NCBI RefSeq assembly: GCF_004348115.1 | Contig: NZ_QPFB01000001.1 | Span: 361,937-425,936, forward strand | Reading direction: 5' to 3' | Length of the DNA stretch: 64,000 nucleotides | Origin: Stenotrophomonas sp. ATCM1_4 | GTDB lineage: Bacteria > Pseudomonadota > Gammaproteobacteria > Xanthomonadales > Xanthomonadaceae | Shown here: piece after piece, positions 48,979 through 57,111 of the stretch | Position numbering within the stretch: the first letter of the stretch is position 1 | How the letters are laid out: every line of letters starts with the position of its first letter | The notes under the pieces: model-generated | What the model saw: only the letters and a program-made list of their open reading frames with translations | Databases searched by the model: none | What the model was told of the DNA's origin: nothing | Translations under genes and position numbers: made by a program

Positions 48979-49395
48979 ATGCCCCATCCCTCAGACCGCC
49001 TCAAGCTGCTGATTCAATCAAACGCCGAGGAGGTCGCGCAGTTGCATGCGCGCGTGCACGAGACATTCGCGCAGCGGGATCGAAGTCCTGACAAACGCCA
49101 AGAGTGGGAGCGCGCCTGCGAGATCTTCCACTCTAGATACAACGAACTAGCATTTCCCGGCGGCTTTGAGGAGGCGCTGGACCGCATCGTGGCTGGTGAC
49201 GCCGAGTCTATGGAGGCTGCTATCTGCTTCCTTGAGCTTCGTCCCTATTTCTTCCGGTCTGGCTACATGTTTGAGTCAATACTCCGCAGGGCCAAGCGTG
49301 CGCCACTCTCCCAAGAGCAGGTCGCTAGGCTGCAGCACGTCATTCAAGCCTTGGCTGCATGGCGCTCAAAAAGGGCCACCGCAAATGGGGCATAA
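48979..49395 (+). CDS. Integron cassette protein 1, unknown function
   Basis: 138 residues, helical and charged, soluble, with no signal or membrane segment (for example LKLLIQSNAEEVAQLHARVH and LSQEQVARLQHVIQALAAW). The ATG is inside the core site GTTATGC (48976-48982) and the stop codon TAA is inside the matching inverse core GCATAAC (49390-49396), the classic compact form of a gene cassette. AGGT five bases before the ATG may be the ribosome site. I do not recognise the family. No promoter of its own is visible. Confidence 0.75.
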   Translation: MPHPSDRLKLLIQSNAEEVAQLHARVHETFAQRDRSPDKRQEWERACEIFHSRYNELAFPGGFEEALDRIVAGDAESMEAAICFLELRPYFFRSGYMFESILRRAKRAPLSQEQVARLQHVIQALAAWRSKRATANGA

Positions 49396-49449
49396 CAATT
49401 CATTCAAGCCGAAGCCGCTTCGCGGCTCGGCTTAATTCAGGCGATAGGT
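49390..49449 (+). repeat. attC recombination site 1
   Basis: 60 bases. Inverse core GCATAAC, left arm TTCATTCAAGCCG, centre GCCGCTTCGCGGC, right arm CGGCTTAATTC, core GATAGGT (one change from GTTAGGT). Same length and arms as sites 2 and 3. Confidence 0.88.
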
Positions 49450-49455
49450 GCTGAT

Positions 49456-49761
49456 ATGGAAATGCGTGCCGCGGTCGGGATGCCTACACCTTTGCTCTTC
49501 ACTCTATCTGGAGCCTGGCTTATCTCGCTGGCGAGCTTGATCGCCCTGGACTTCCGCACTCCCCTCAAAGGCCCGCTCCTCATTCTTATGGGCCTATCCT
49601 CCGTTGTCATGCTTGTTGTTGTTCCAGCCGCAGGCTATGCCCTGATCACCAACAAAGCGCTACGGACCGCAGCACAATGCATCAGCTTTTGGCTCTGCCT
49701 GCTATGCCTGACTCTTCTTTTAGCTTCTCTTGTCGCCGGCCACCTTGCCTGGAGCAGTTGA
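49456..49761 (+). CDS. Integron cassette protein 2, small membrane protein
   Basis: 101 residues with about three hydrophobic helices (LLFTLSGAWLISLASLIAL, GPLLILMGLSSVVMLVVVP and FWLCLLCLTLLLASLVAG). Starts seven bases after the core of attC site 1 and ends 19 bases before site 2. No ribosome site of note and no family recognised. A small inner-membrane protein of unknown role. Confidence 0.72.
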   Translation: MEMRAAVGMPTPLLFTLSGAWLISLASLIALDFRTPLKGPLLILMGLSSVVMLVVVPAAGYALITNKALRTAAQCISFWLCLLCLTLLLASLVAGHLAWSS

Positions 49762-49780
49762 TGGAATTTCCCGGGTCAAC

Positions 49781-49840
49781 ACCTAACAGTTCATTCAAGC
49801 CGACGCAGCTTCGCGGGTCGGCTTAATTCCGGAGTTAGGC
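49781..49840 (+). repeat. attC recombination site 2
   Basis: 60 bases. Inverse core ACCTAAC pairs with the GATAGGT/GTTAGGT core that opens this cassette; arms TTCATTCAAGCCG and CGGCTTAATTC; core GTTAGGC at 49834-49840. Best-preserved of the three. Confidence 0.9.
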
Positions 49841-49854
49841 TTTAGAGAACGCAC

Positions 49855-50157
49855 ATGGCAGGCCAAGTCACGCAGCTACGCGAACTGATCGAAACCCGCC
49901 TTCTAGAGGCACCAAGTGTGTCTCTTGTTGATGTCCTTGCAGCTTTCGATCACCAAATCCATTGCCTGCCCACCACGTGGCGCTGGAATCAAGCGATCGC
50001 GGAGGTAGCAGAGCCTTTGGTCTTGTCCGCTGACAGGACCCATGTGGAGCTCTCTACCGGGCCCAAGCTTGCCAAACTATCGGACTCAGACGTTTCCCGT
50101 GTTGTTGCACTGTACCTGAGGGCTATTCGGCATAAACAGCCAGGGTACGAGGCCTAA
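49855..50157 (+). CDS. Integron cassette protein 3, unknown function
   Basis: 100 residues, soluble. LRELIETRLLEAPSVSLVDVL and DSDVSRVVALYLRAIRHKQ are helical; a His and Trp cluster lies in the middle (IHCLPTTWRWN). The stop TAA lies within the inverse core GCCTAAC of attC site 3, as in cassette 1. It starts 15 bases after the core of site 2. Family not recognised. Confidence 0.72.
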   Translation: MAGQVTQLRELIETRLLEAPSVSLVDVLAAFDHQIHCLPTTWRWNQAIAEVAEPLVLSADRTHVELSTGPKLAKLSDSDVSRVVALYLRAIRHKQPGYEA

Positions 50158-50211
50158 CAGTTCATTCAAGCCGGCGCCGCTCCGCGGCGCGGTTTAACTC
50201 GAGCATTGCGA
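50152..50211 (+). repeat. attC recombination site 3, degenerate right end
   Basis: Inverse core GCCTAAC, left arm TTCATTCAAGCCG, centre GCGCCGCTCCGCGGCGC and a changed right arm CGGTTTAACTC. At the expected core position stands ATTGCGA, not GTTAGGC. An exact GTTAGGC occurs further on at 50244-50250, as if about 40 bases had been inserted before the core. Confidence 0.78.
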
Positions 50212-50606
50212 ACGTCCGCTCCTGGCCGGTCGTTGCCGGTCAGGTTAGGCACAGCACGGTGGTTGGCTTCGATGATGGTCCGGGTGCAGATTCTTTCGGC
50301 AACAGGGTTTCGAGCTACACGAAAGTCTGCGCATTCTCCTAGGTTGGGTCGCCCGAGTTGGTGCGGACACGTAGAAGGAGCTACCAGGGTGACGCGCAAG
50401 TCAAAGAGGCGCGCAAATCGGCGCTGCGCGTTGCATTGATCGGCTAACTGAATCTAGGGAATGGGGGTTGCTTATGATCAGTTCAGCGAAAATTATGCGT
50501 TGCGGATTGCAATCCTTGTCACGAGATCGATTGGGGGCATGTGCGGGGGCATTAAGGTTGTTCTAATTTTTGAAAATTGATGTTAATCAGATAGATGTAG
50601 AACTTA
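50212..50606. other. AT-richer non-coding stretch after the cassettes
   Basis: No gene supported. Starts with GTCCGCTCCTGGC (also at 48774) and GTTAGGC (50244-50250). The second half (about 50450-50606) is clearly less GC-rich than the surrounding chromosome, as island ends often are. Confidence 0.5.
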
Positions 50607-50628
50607 TTCGAATCCCTCCGGGGCGCCA
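50607..50628 (+). other. tRNA 3'-end scar (possible attachment site)
   Basis: TTCGAATCCCTCC continues into GGGGCGCCA: a T loop, T-stem strand, acceptor strand, G discriminator and encoded CCA end of a tRNA, but no 5' part lies upstream. A terminator of the tRNA type follows. The 3' ends of the complete tRNAs in this window do not match it, so it derives from a different tRNA gene, perhaps an Arg tRNA by its GCCA end. Confidence 0.6.
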
Positions 50629-50662
50629 GATTCACTTCCGGAAACCTCCCGGAATGCCCAGG

Positions 50663-50693
50663 AACCCGGGAGCGATCCGGGGTTTCTGCTTTT
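50663..50693 (+). terminator. tRNA-type terminator after the tRNA scar
   Basis: Arms AACCCGGGA and TCCGGGGTT (one mismatch) with loop GCGA, followed by TCTGCTTTT. It shares the GAGCGATCC loop region with the terminators after tRNA-Lys and tRNA-Asp, which supports descent from a tRNA locus. Confidence 0.65.
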
Positions 50694-50827
50694 CCGCGCC
50701 GTGCCGGTGCAGCCGGTCCGGCCGATGCAGGCCAGCGATGGGCAGGGCAGGCGCGCCCGATGGCGTGCAATGCCGCTGTCATCATCGGCCGCGATGATGC
50801 GCCGCCTCTGTGCCTCGGTGGGCGGTC

Positions 50828-51343
50828 GTGAGCAGCGTACGGATCTGGGAGAAGAGCTATGCGCTGCGCCGCAGGCTGCTGCGTGGCTTCTTCCTCCGCC
50901 GGGGCTCGCACGCCGCCGATGCCGAGGACCTGGCCCAGGAGGTCTACCTGCGGCTGCTGCGCAGCACCGGCGACAACGCCGAGGCCATCGCCAACCCCGA
51001 AGCCTACCTGTACACCGTCGCGGCCAACCTGGCGCGCGAGCAGGCGCGTTCGCGCAGCCTGCAGCCGGCCCTGGAGGACGTGGACCTGTTGGCCGAGGTA
51101 CTGAAGAGCGAAGAGGACCTGGAAGGCGACTTCGAGCGTATGCAGCGCTGGAGCGACGTACGCAGCACCATCGCGCAGTTGCCCGAGGTCACCCGCCAGG
51201 TCATGGAGCTGCATTACCGCGAAGGCCTGGAATGTAGCCGGATCGGCACCGAGCTGGGCGTGTCCGTGCACATGGTGCGCAAACACATCGGCAAGGGCCT
51301 GGAGGCCTGCAGGAAAGCCTTGTGCATCACGGAGGAAGCATGA
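50828..51343 (+). CDS. ECF RNA polymerase sigma factor (FecI-like)
   Basis: 171 residues from GTG 50828, with GGTGGG 5 bases upstream. Sigma region 2: HAADAEDLAQEVYLRLLR and PEAYLYTVAANLAREQARS; region 4: LPEVTRQVMELHYREGLECSRIGTELGVSVHMVRKHIGKGL. The FecI type acts with a FecR anti-sigma factor and an outer-membrane transducer; both follow directly here. Its stop overlaps the FecR start by four bases. It would direct RNA polymerase to the receptor promoter at about 52350-52400. Confidence 0.93.
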   Translation: MSSVRIWEKSYALRRRLLRGFFLRRGSHAADAEDLAQEVYLRLLRSTGDNAEAIANPEAYLYTVAANLAREQARSRSLQPALEDVDLLAEVLKSEEDLEGDFERMQRWSDVRSTIAQLPEVTRQVMELHYREGLECSRIGTELGVSVHMVRKHIGKGLEACRKALCITEEA

Positions 51344-52347
51344 GCCAGGCGTCATCGCGGGCCGATGCCGAAGATCCCGGCCAGCAGGCGCTGGACTGGT
51401 TCCTGCGCCATCGCCAGGGGGAGCTGGATGCCGCCCAGGAAGCCGCCTTCCTGGCCTGGCTGCAGCATTCGCCCGAACACGTGCGCGCCTACCTGCGCGC
51501 GCTGAACCTGCACCGCCAGGTGGGCGCGGCGATGGCGCCGACACCGGCACGTGCGGGAACTGGCCGCGCGCAGGGCAATGTCGTGCCCTTCTTCACCGTC
51601 GCGCCGCGGCATCGCCAGCCGCAGCGCGCACCGTGGCGTTGGCGCGCGCTGGCCGTCGCGGCCTGCCTGCTGCTGGCAGTGGGCGGGCTGGCCCCGCACC
51701 TCTGGCCGCAGCCGACGCGCTTCAGTGCCGGGCACGGCCAGTTGCGCGACATCGTGCTGGCCGATGGCAGCAAGCTGCGGCTCAACGCGGACAGCACCGT
51801 GCAGGTGCGCATGGGTTGGTTCGGGCGGCAGGTCGAACTGCTGCACGGCGAAGCCAGTTTCGATGTCGCCGCCGACCGCCGGCCGTTCGAGGTGAACGTG
51901 GCGGGGCTGCGCATCCGCGACATCGGCACGGTGTTCGACGTGGCGCGCCGCCTGCAGGGCACCCGTGTCGGCGTGGTGTCGGGTGAAGTGGAGATATGGA
52001 GCGGGCGCGGGGACACACGGCGGCTGGCGCAGCTGGATGCCGGGCGCGTGGTGCTGATCGAGCACGCCAGCCAGGCGGTGCAGCCGCTCGACATGCCGGC
52101 GTCGATGCTGCTGGATTGGCAGCAGCGCAAGGTCTCCTTCCTGGACGAGCGCCTGGACGAGGTGGCCGCCGCCTTCAACCGGCACAACCAGGTGCAGGTG
52201 CAGGTCATCGACGCGCGCGCCGCGGCGATGCGCCTGTCCGGCAGCCTGGAAGCCCACCGCATCGATGCGCTGCAGGCGTTCCTGGCGCGTGACCCGCGCT
52301 TCGTGGTCGAACGTGACGGTGACACGGTGCGCGTATCCAGCCGCTGA
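51340..52347 (+). CDS. FecR-family anti-sigma factor
   Basis: 335 residues from ATG 51340 (GGAGGAAGC upstream). N-terminal DUF4880 region ALDWFLRHRQGELDAAQEAAFLAWL, membrane helix WRALAVAACLLLAVGGL (about 106-122), periplasmic FecR domain (about 140-235: ADGSKLRLNADSTVQV, IGTVFDVARR, SGEVEIW) and a C-terminal STN-contacting part (VSFLDERLDEVAAAFNRHNQ). It passes a signal from the outer-membrane receptor to the sigma factor across the inner membrane. Overlaps the sigma gene by four bases. Confidence 0.93.
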   Translation: MSQASSRADAEDPGQQALDWFLRHRQGELDAAQEAAFLAWLQHSPEHVRAYLRALNLHRQVGAAMAPTPARAGTGRAQGNVVPFFTVAPRHRQPQRAPWRWRALAVAACLLLAVGGLAPHLWPQPTRFSAGHGQLRDIVLADGSKLRLNADSTVQVRMGWFGRQVELLHGEASFDVAADRRPFEVNVAGLRIRDIGTVFDVARRLQGTRVGVVSGEVEIWSGRGDTRRLAQLDAGRVVLIEHASQAVQPLDMPASMLLDWQQRKVSFLDERLDEVAAAFNRHNQVQVQVIDARAAAMRLSGSLEAHRIDALQAFLARDPRFVVERDGDTVRVSSR

Positions 52348-52354
52348 GCGATGG

Positions 52355-52372
52355 CTGTCAAAAAAATTTCAT
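52355..52372 (+). promoter_or_regulatory. Pho-box-like / ECF promoter element before the receptor
   Basis: CTGTCAA, AAAA, ATTTCAT: a 7-4-7 arrangement resembling a PhoB box (six and five of seven matches). The A/T-rich AAAAAAATTTC followed by CGCGTTCTC 15 bases on is also what a FecI-type promoter can look like. The two readings cannot be separated by eye. Confidence 0.45.
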
Positions 52373-52475
52373 CGAATCCGCGTTCTCCATTCCCGCGCTT
52401 TCCCGCTCATTCCTGGAATAGGCCGTCTTCGCTTTCGACGGCGGCGCAACTGCCTACCTCCTCCCAGGAATCGTG

Positions 52476-55409
52476 ATGCGCAACAAGCTCTACCTCTCGG
52501 TTGTCCTCGCACTCTCCCCCTGCTTTGCCGGCCATGCCGCCGCGCCCGCTGCACAGGGGCTGGAGGCGCGCCTGGCCGCACCGATCGCGGCACAGCCACT
52601 GAACCGCGCGCTGGAGCAGCTCTCGCGCAGCTCCGGGGTGCAGTTCCTGTACGCGGCCGCCGGCACGCCACGCATGGCCGGTGCGGTGGCACCGGGCGCG
52701 ACGGTCAGGCAGGCGCTGGACACGCTGCTGCAGGGCACCGGACTGGGCTACACGGTGATGGAAGGCAACGTCATCGCCATCGACCCGGCACCGGCACCGC
52801 GCGCGCCGGCCGCGCCGCCGCCCAGGCCGCGCGAGAGCGTCCCGGCCGCCGCCGCGACGCTGGGCACGGTCAAGGTGATCGCCGCCCACGAGGTCATCGA
52901 CCAGAAGAAGCACTCACCGGTGATCAAGGACTCGGTGATCTACGACGAGATGGACAGCTACGGCGACGAGACGCTCGCCGAAAGCCTGATGGCGGCGCCG
53001 GGGCTGAGTGCGGTGGAGGACGCCGGCGAGCCGCGCTACGTCACCGTGCGCGGCGTGCAGGCCAACCTCAACTACACCACCATCGACGGCATCGCCATTG
53101 CCAGCGTCGGCGGCAGCGGCTCGGGCGAGCGCATGAACAACCTGCAGCTGATCCCCAGCGACATCGGCACCCGCACCGACATCTACAAGAGCTTCAGCGC
53201 CGAGCAGGCGCCGGACGCGATTGGCGGCGTCATCGACATCATCAGCCGCAGTGCGTTCGATCGCTCCGGCAAGTATGTGTTCGCCGACGTTGCCGGCATC
53301 TACTCCACCGCCCAGACCAATGTCGACCGCAGTGCCGGCGGTGACCACAAGACGCTCGGCCACTTCGGCAAGAGCGCCAAGCTGGTGTTCTCCGACCAGT
53401 TCGGCGCCGATGACCAGTTCGGCATCGTCGCGGTGGCACGCTACGAGCAGCGCTCGCGCAACAGCACCAAGCGCTGGGTGGAGTCGAACTACTACTTCAA
53501 CGACGCGGGCAAGTACCTGACCGACGGCAGCACCGACCCGACCGAACTCAAGGGCTGGAACGGGCTGCGCGCGCCCGGCAACTTCAGCACCGGCACCTAC
53601 ACCAACTTCATCACCAACTTCGGTGGCTCGGCCAAGCTGGAGTGGAAGCCCTCGCAGGACCCGTTCTACGGCTCGTTGCTGCTGTACTCGTACCGGTTCT
53701 ACGAGAACTCGACGATGAACAAGACCGACCTGTACTCCAACGCCAAGTTCCCGATCCGGGACCAGACCGCCGAGGGCGGCACCACGCAGATCAACAGCAT
53801 CTACATCAAGAACCGGCACGACCGCTGGGACCGCAGCAACCGTGGTGCGATCGCCAACTTCAGCTGGGACCTGGGCCAGGACACCCGGCTGACCCTGCGC
53901 GGCGGCCACACCGAGGAAACCTTCAACAACACCCAGACCTACTGGGGCGTGCGTGCCTATCCCAGCAACCTGTTCGTGGACTATGCCAACGACAAGCATG
54001 GCTTCCCCAATGCAGTGGGCGTGTCCGACCCCAGCCTGCTGACCAGCTCGGCGCTCAAGCTCAACCCGGCACAGGCGTACATCTCGCCGCGCGATGCCAA
54101 GGAGACGATCGACAACCTGCGCGTCGACTTCACCCACAACATCGGTGCCGATGCGCGTGGCTTCGGGCTGGCCGCCGGCGCCGAGTACCGGCACCTGAAC
54201 ATCTGGCAGGACATCGACTTCGATTACTACAAGACCGGCGCCACGCTCAACGACTACCTGTACCCGGGCGCGACGCTGCTGGGCACGGTGCCGGGCTTCC
54301 CGTTGATCGACAACCCCAAGTGGACCGAGGAACTGCTGCCGACGCTGGGCAACAACGACGCGGCCTACCCGAACGCCGATTTCACCAGTGACTACAAGTA
54401 CGTGGAGGACATCGCCAATGCCTATGTCTCGGCGCATTACGCCTGGGACCGGCTGCTGCTGATCGGCGGCCTGCGCTACGACGACACCTTGTTCGACGCC
54501 TACAGCCCGTACAGCGCCAACGGCGGCACCACGTACACCGCGGATTTCCGCAGGAGCAGCGGCGGCTACAGCAACCTGCTGCCGTCGCTCAACGCCACCT
54601 TCAGCCTGGGCGAGGACCAGCGGCTGCGATTCTCGGCCAGCCAGACGCTGGGCCGGCCGACGCCGAGCAACATCGCCCAGGCCACCAGCAGCAGCTGCAG
54701 CGACGACCAGGACGGGCGTGGCTTCTGCACCATCAAGCAGGGCAATGCCGGCCTGGACCCACGCCGGGCCACCAACATCGACCTGGCCTGGGACATGTAC
54801 TTCAACGGCAACAACGGCATCGTCTCGGTGGCGTTGTTCGACAAGGTGATCAAGGACGACATCTACACCCTGACCACCTTCCAGGACATCGGTGACACCA
54901 CCTACCGGGTGACCCAGCCGATGAACACCGACGAATCGAAGCTGCGCGGCGTGGAGTTCGCCGTGGCCAACCGCAACCTGCGCTGGGGCCGCCAGCGCTT
55001 GGACATGTTCTTCAATGCCACCCGCCTGGACGGGCAGACCGACTACAAGATCAGCGACGGCACCGAACGCCGCCTGGACCGCCTGCTGTACCAGCCGGAC
55101 TGGTCGCTCAATGGTTCGGTGATCTGGCGCATGCCCTGGCAGAAGGCGCAGCTGCGCGTCTCCGGCACCTACCGCACGCGCATGCTGGTGGACTTCGGTG
55201 ACACGCAGTGGCTGGACTCGTACTACGACCCGTACATGACCTTCAACCTGGCCTTCAGCCACAAGGTCAGCAAGCACTTCACGCTCAAGTACGAAGCCAA
55301 GAACCTGTTCAACACGCAGCCGACCTACAGCACTGGGCCGGACGGGCGCTTCCGTACCGAGATCGACGACTACGGCCGCTTCTACTACTTCCACATCATC
55401 TACAACTGA
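52476..55409 (+). CDS. TonB-dependent transducer with STN domain
   Basis: 977 residues from ATG 52476. Signal peptide YLSVVLALSPCFAGHAAAP. STN signalling domain at about 30-105 (PLNRALEQLSRSSGVQFLY, VRQALDTLLQGTGLGYTV), a Pro/Ala-rich linker, then the plug (ESLMAAPGLSAVEDAGEPRYVTVRG, DAIGGVIDIISRSAF) and barrel ending in FYYFHIIYN. The STN domain means binding of the ligand is signalled to FecR and the sigma factor. The PhoD-like phosphatase gene follows after 11 bases, so the ligand may be a phosphate ester or product, although iron-chelate uptake cannot be excluded. Confidence 0.94.
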   Translation: MRNKLYLSVVLALSPCFAGHAAAPAAQGLEARLAAPIAAQPLNRALEQLSRSSGVQFLYAAAGTPRMAGAVAPGATVRQALDTLLQGTGLGYTVMEGNVIAIDPAPAPRAPAAPPPRPRESVPAAAATLGTVKVIAAHEVIDQKKHSPVIKDSVIYDEMDSYGDETLAESLMAAPGLSAVEDAGEPRYVTVRGVQANLNYTTIDGIAIASVGGSGSGERMNNLQLIPSDIGTRTDIYKSFSAEQAPDAIGGVIDIISRSAFDRSGKYVFADVAGIYSTAQTNVDRSAGGDHKTLGHFGKSAKLVFSDQFGADDQFGIVAVARYEQRSRNSTKRWVESNYYFNDAGKYLTDGSTDPTELKGWNGLRAPGNFSTGTYTNFITNFGGSAKLEWKPSQDPFYGSLLLYSYRFYENSTMNKTDLYSNAKFPIRDQTAEGGTTQINSIYIKNRHDRWDRSNRGAIANFSWDLGQDTRLTLRGGHTEETFNNTQTYWGVRAYPSNLFVDYANDKHGFPNAVGVSDPSLLTSSALKLNPAQAYISPRDAKETIDNLRVDFTHNIGADARGFGLAAGAEYRHLNIWQDIDFDYYKTGATLNDYLYPGATLLGTVPGFPLIDNPKWTEELLPTLGNNDAAYPNADFTSDYKYVEDIANAYVSAHYAWDRLLLIGGLRYDDTLFDAYSPYSANGGTTYTADFRRSSGGYSNLLPSLNATFSLGEDQRLRFSASQTLGRPTPSNIAQATSSSCSDDQDGRGFCTIKQGNAGLDPRRATNIDLAWDMYFNGNNGIVSVALFDKVIKDDIYTLTTFQDIGDTTYRVTQPMNTDESKLRGVEFAVANRNLRWGRQRLDMFFNATRLDGQTDYKISDGTERRLDRLLYQPDWSLNGSVIWRMPWQKAQLRVSGTYRTRMLVDFGDTQWLDSYYDPYMTFNLAFSHKVSKHFTLKYEAKNLFNTQPTYSTGPDGRFRTEIDDYGRFYYFHIIYN

Positions 55410-55420
55410 GCAGGTGCGCC

Positions 55421-57016
55421 ATGGACAAGATCAACCGCAGGCGCTTCCTGGTGCTGTCCGGGCTGGCCACGGCCGGCGCATGGATGGGTACCGCCGCCGC
55501 CCTGGCCGCCGAGCTGGATGCCAAGGCCTTGAACCCGCGCAACCTGCTGGCCACGCCACGCTTTGCCGGCACGCCGTTCACCCTGGGCGTGGCTTCGGGC
55601 GACCCCGCGCCGGATGGCATGGTGCTGTGGACGCGGCTGGCCACCGAGCCGCTGCAATACGGCGGGGGCATGCCGGCGCGGCCGTTGATCGTGGACTGGC
55701 AGCTGGCCGATGACGCGGGCATGCGCCGGGTGCTGCGCAGCGGGTCGGCGCTGGCGCATCCGGAACTGGGCCACTCGGTGCACGTGGAGCTGGAAGGGCT
55801 CGCGCCGGGACGGCCGTACTGGTACCGCTTCAGTATTGCGGGCCACGCCAGTGCGACCGGCTGCACCCGCACGCTGCCGTCACCCACGGCCGAGGTGGAC
55901 CGGGTCCGCTTCGCGGTGGCCGGTTGCCAGCACTACGAAGAGGGCCACTACACCGCCTGGCGCTGCATCGCCGAGGAGCCGCTGGACTTCGTCTTCCACT
56001 ACGGCGACTACATCTACGAAGGCGAGAGCCAGCCCGGCGTGCGCCGCATGAACGGGCAGCCATTCACCAACCTGCGCAACCACGTGGGCCCGCAGACCTA
56101 CACGCTGGATGATTACCGGCGCCGCTACGCGCAATACCACAGCGATGCCGACCTGCAGGCGGCGCATGCGGCCGCGCCGTGGTTCGTCACCTTCGATGAC
56201 CACGAGGTGGACAACAACTGGGCCGGCGCGGAGGATCAGGACGGGACGCCAGGCGAACTGTTCCTGCTGCGCCGTGCACAGGCCTTCCAGGCCTATTACG
56301 AGAACATGCCGCTGCGACGCAGTGCCTTCCCGCGGGATGGCCACATGCAGATGTACCGGCGCGCACGCTACGGCACGCTGATGGACCTGCACCTGCTCGA
56401 TACCCGCCAGTACCGCAGCCGCCAGGTCGACATGACGCAGCGTGCCCTGGTGGAATCATCGGAACGCAGCATCGTGGGCGCGGCGCAGGAACGCTGGCTG
56501 TTCGATGGCCTGTCCGACGCCACGCCGCGTTGGCACACGATTGCCCACCAGGTGTCGCTGGGCAACTACCTGCGCGAGAAGGACGGGGTGCTGGTGTCTT
56601 CCGACGACCAGTGGTCCGGCTACCTGGACAGCCGCCGGCGCCTGCTTGATCACATCCAGCGGGTGGGGTTCGGCAATGTCGTCACCGCCTGTGGCGATGC
56701 GCACCGCCACTACGCCAGCGACCTGGTGCAGGACAACGCCGACAGCGGGGTGATCTCTAGCGAGTTCCTGGCCACCTCGATCACCTCCGGTGGCGACGGC
56801 CAGGGCGAGGATGCACTGGCGCGCAACCTGCTGCAGCACAGCCCACACCTGAAGGCGACCACCGACAAACGCGGCTACGTGCTGTGTGATGTCACCCGTG
56901 ACCATTGGATCGGCGACATGAAGACGCTGGACCAGGTGATGCAGCCCGGCGGCAAGCTGGAAAGCTGGCGACGCTATGCCATCGCCCACGGCCGTCCGGG
57001 CCTGCAGCCCGCCTGA
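55421..57016 (+). CDS. phoD: PhoD-like alkaline phosphatase/phosphodiesterase, Tat-exported
   Basis: 531 residues. Twin-arginine signal NRRRFLVLSGLATAGAW near the N-terminus, cleavage around 35. PhoD N-terminal domain FTLGVASGDPAPDGMVLWTRLA, then the metallophosphatase core: VAGCQHYEEGHYTAW with the metal-bound Cys-type segment, FVFHYGDYIYEGES, WFVTFDDHEVDNNW, HTIAHQVSLGNYL and CGDAHRHYASDL. Hydrolyses phosphate mono- and diesters in the periplasm, with Fe/Ca. 11 bases after the TonB transducer, so the two are surely co-transcribed. Function fits scavenging of organic phosphate. Confidence 0.92.
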   Translation: MDKINRRRFLVLSGLATAGAWMGTAAALAAELDAKALNPRNLLATPRFAGTPFTLGVASGDPAPDGMVLWTRLATEPLQYGGGMPARPLIVDWQLADDAGMRRVLRSGSALAHPELGHSVHVELEGLAPGRPYWYRFSIAGHASATGCTRTLPSPTAEVDRVRFAVAGCQHYEEGHYTAWRCIAEEPLDFVFHYGDYIYEGESQPGVRRMNGQPFTNLRNHVGPQTYTLDDYRRRYAQYHSDADLQAAHAAAPWFVTFDDHEVDNNWAGAEDQDGTPGELFLLRRAQAFQAYYENMPLRRSAFPRDGHMQMYRRARYGTLMDLHLLDTRQYRSRQVDMTQRALVESSERSIVGAAQERWLFDGLSDATPRWHTIAHQVSLGNYLREKDGVLVSSDDQWSGYLDSRRRLLDHIQRVGFGNVVTACGDAHRHYASDLVQDNADSGVISSEFLATSITSGGDGQGEDALARNLLQHSPHLKATTDKRGYVLCDVTRDHWIGDMKTLDQVMQPGGKLESWRRYAIAHGRPGLQPA

Positions 57017-57111
57017 TCGTTCGCGCCCGGCCGTCGCGTGTCGACGGCGGTCGGTGCGTTGGCAGGGCGGCGTGCGTGGCGGCATGATGGGGTCACCACA
57101 GGAGCGCGCTG

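Noticed and set aside
52914..55394. 826-codon minus-strand open frame opposite the STN TonB receptor
   Set aside because: Mirror of plus-strand codon bias; the plus strand encodes clear STN, plug and barrel domains.
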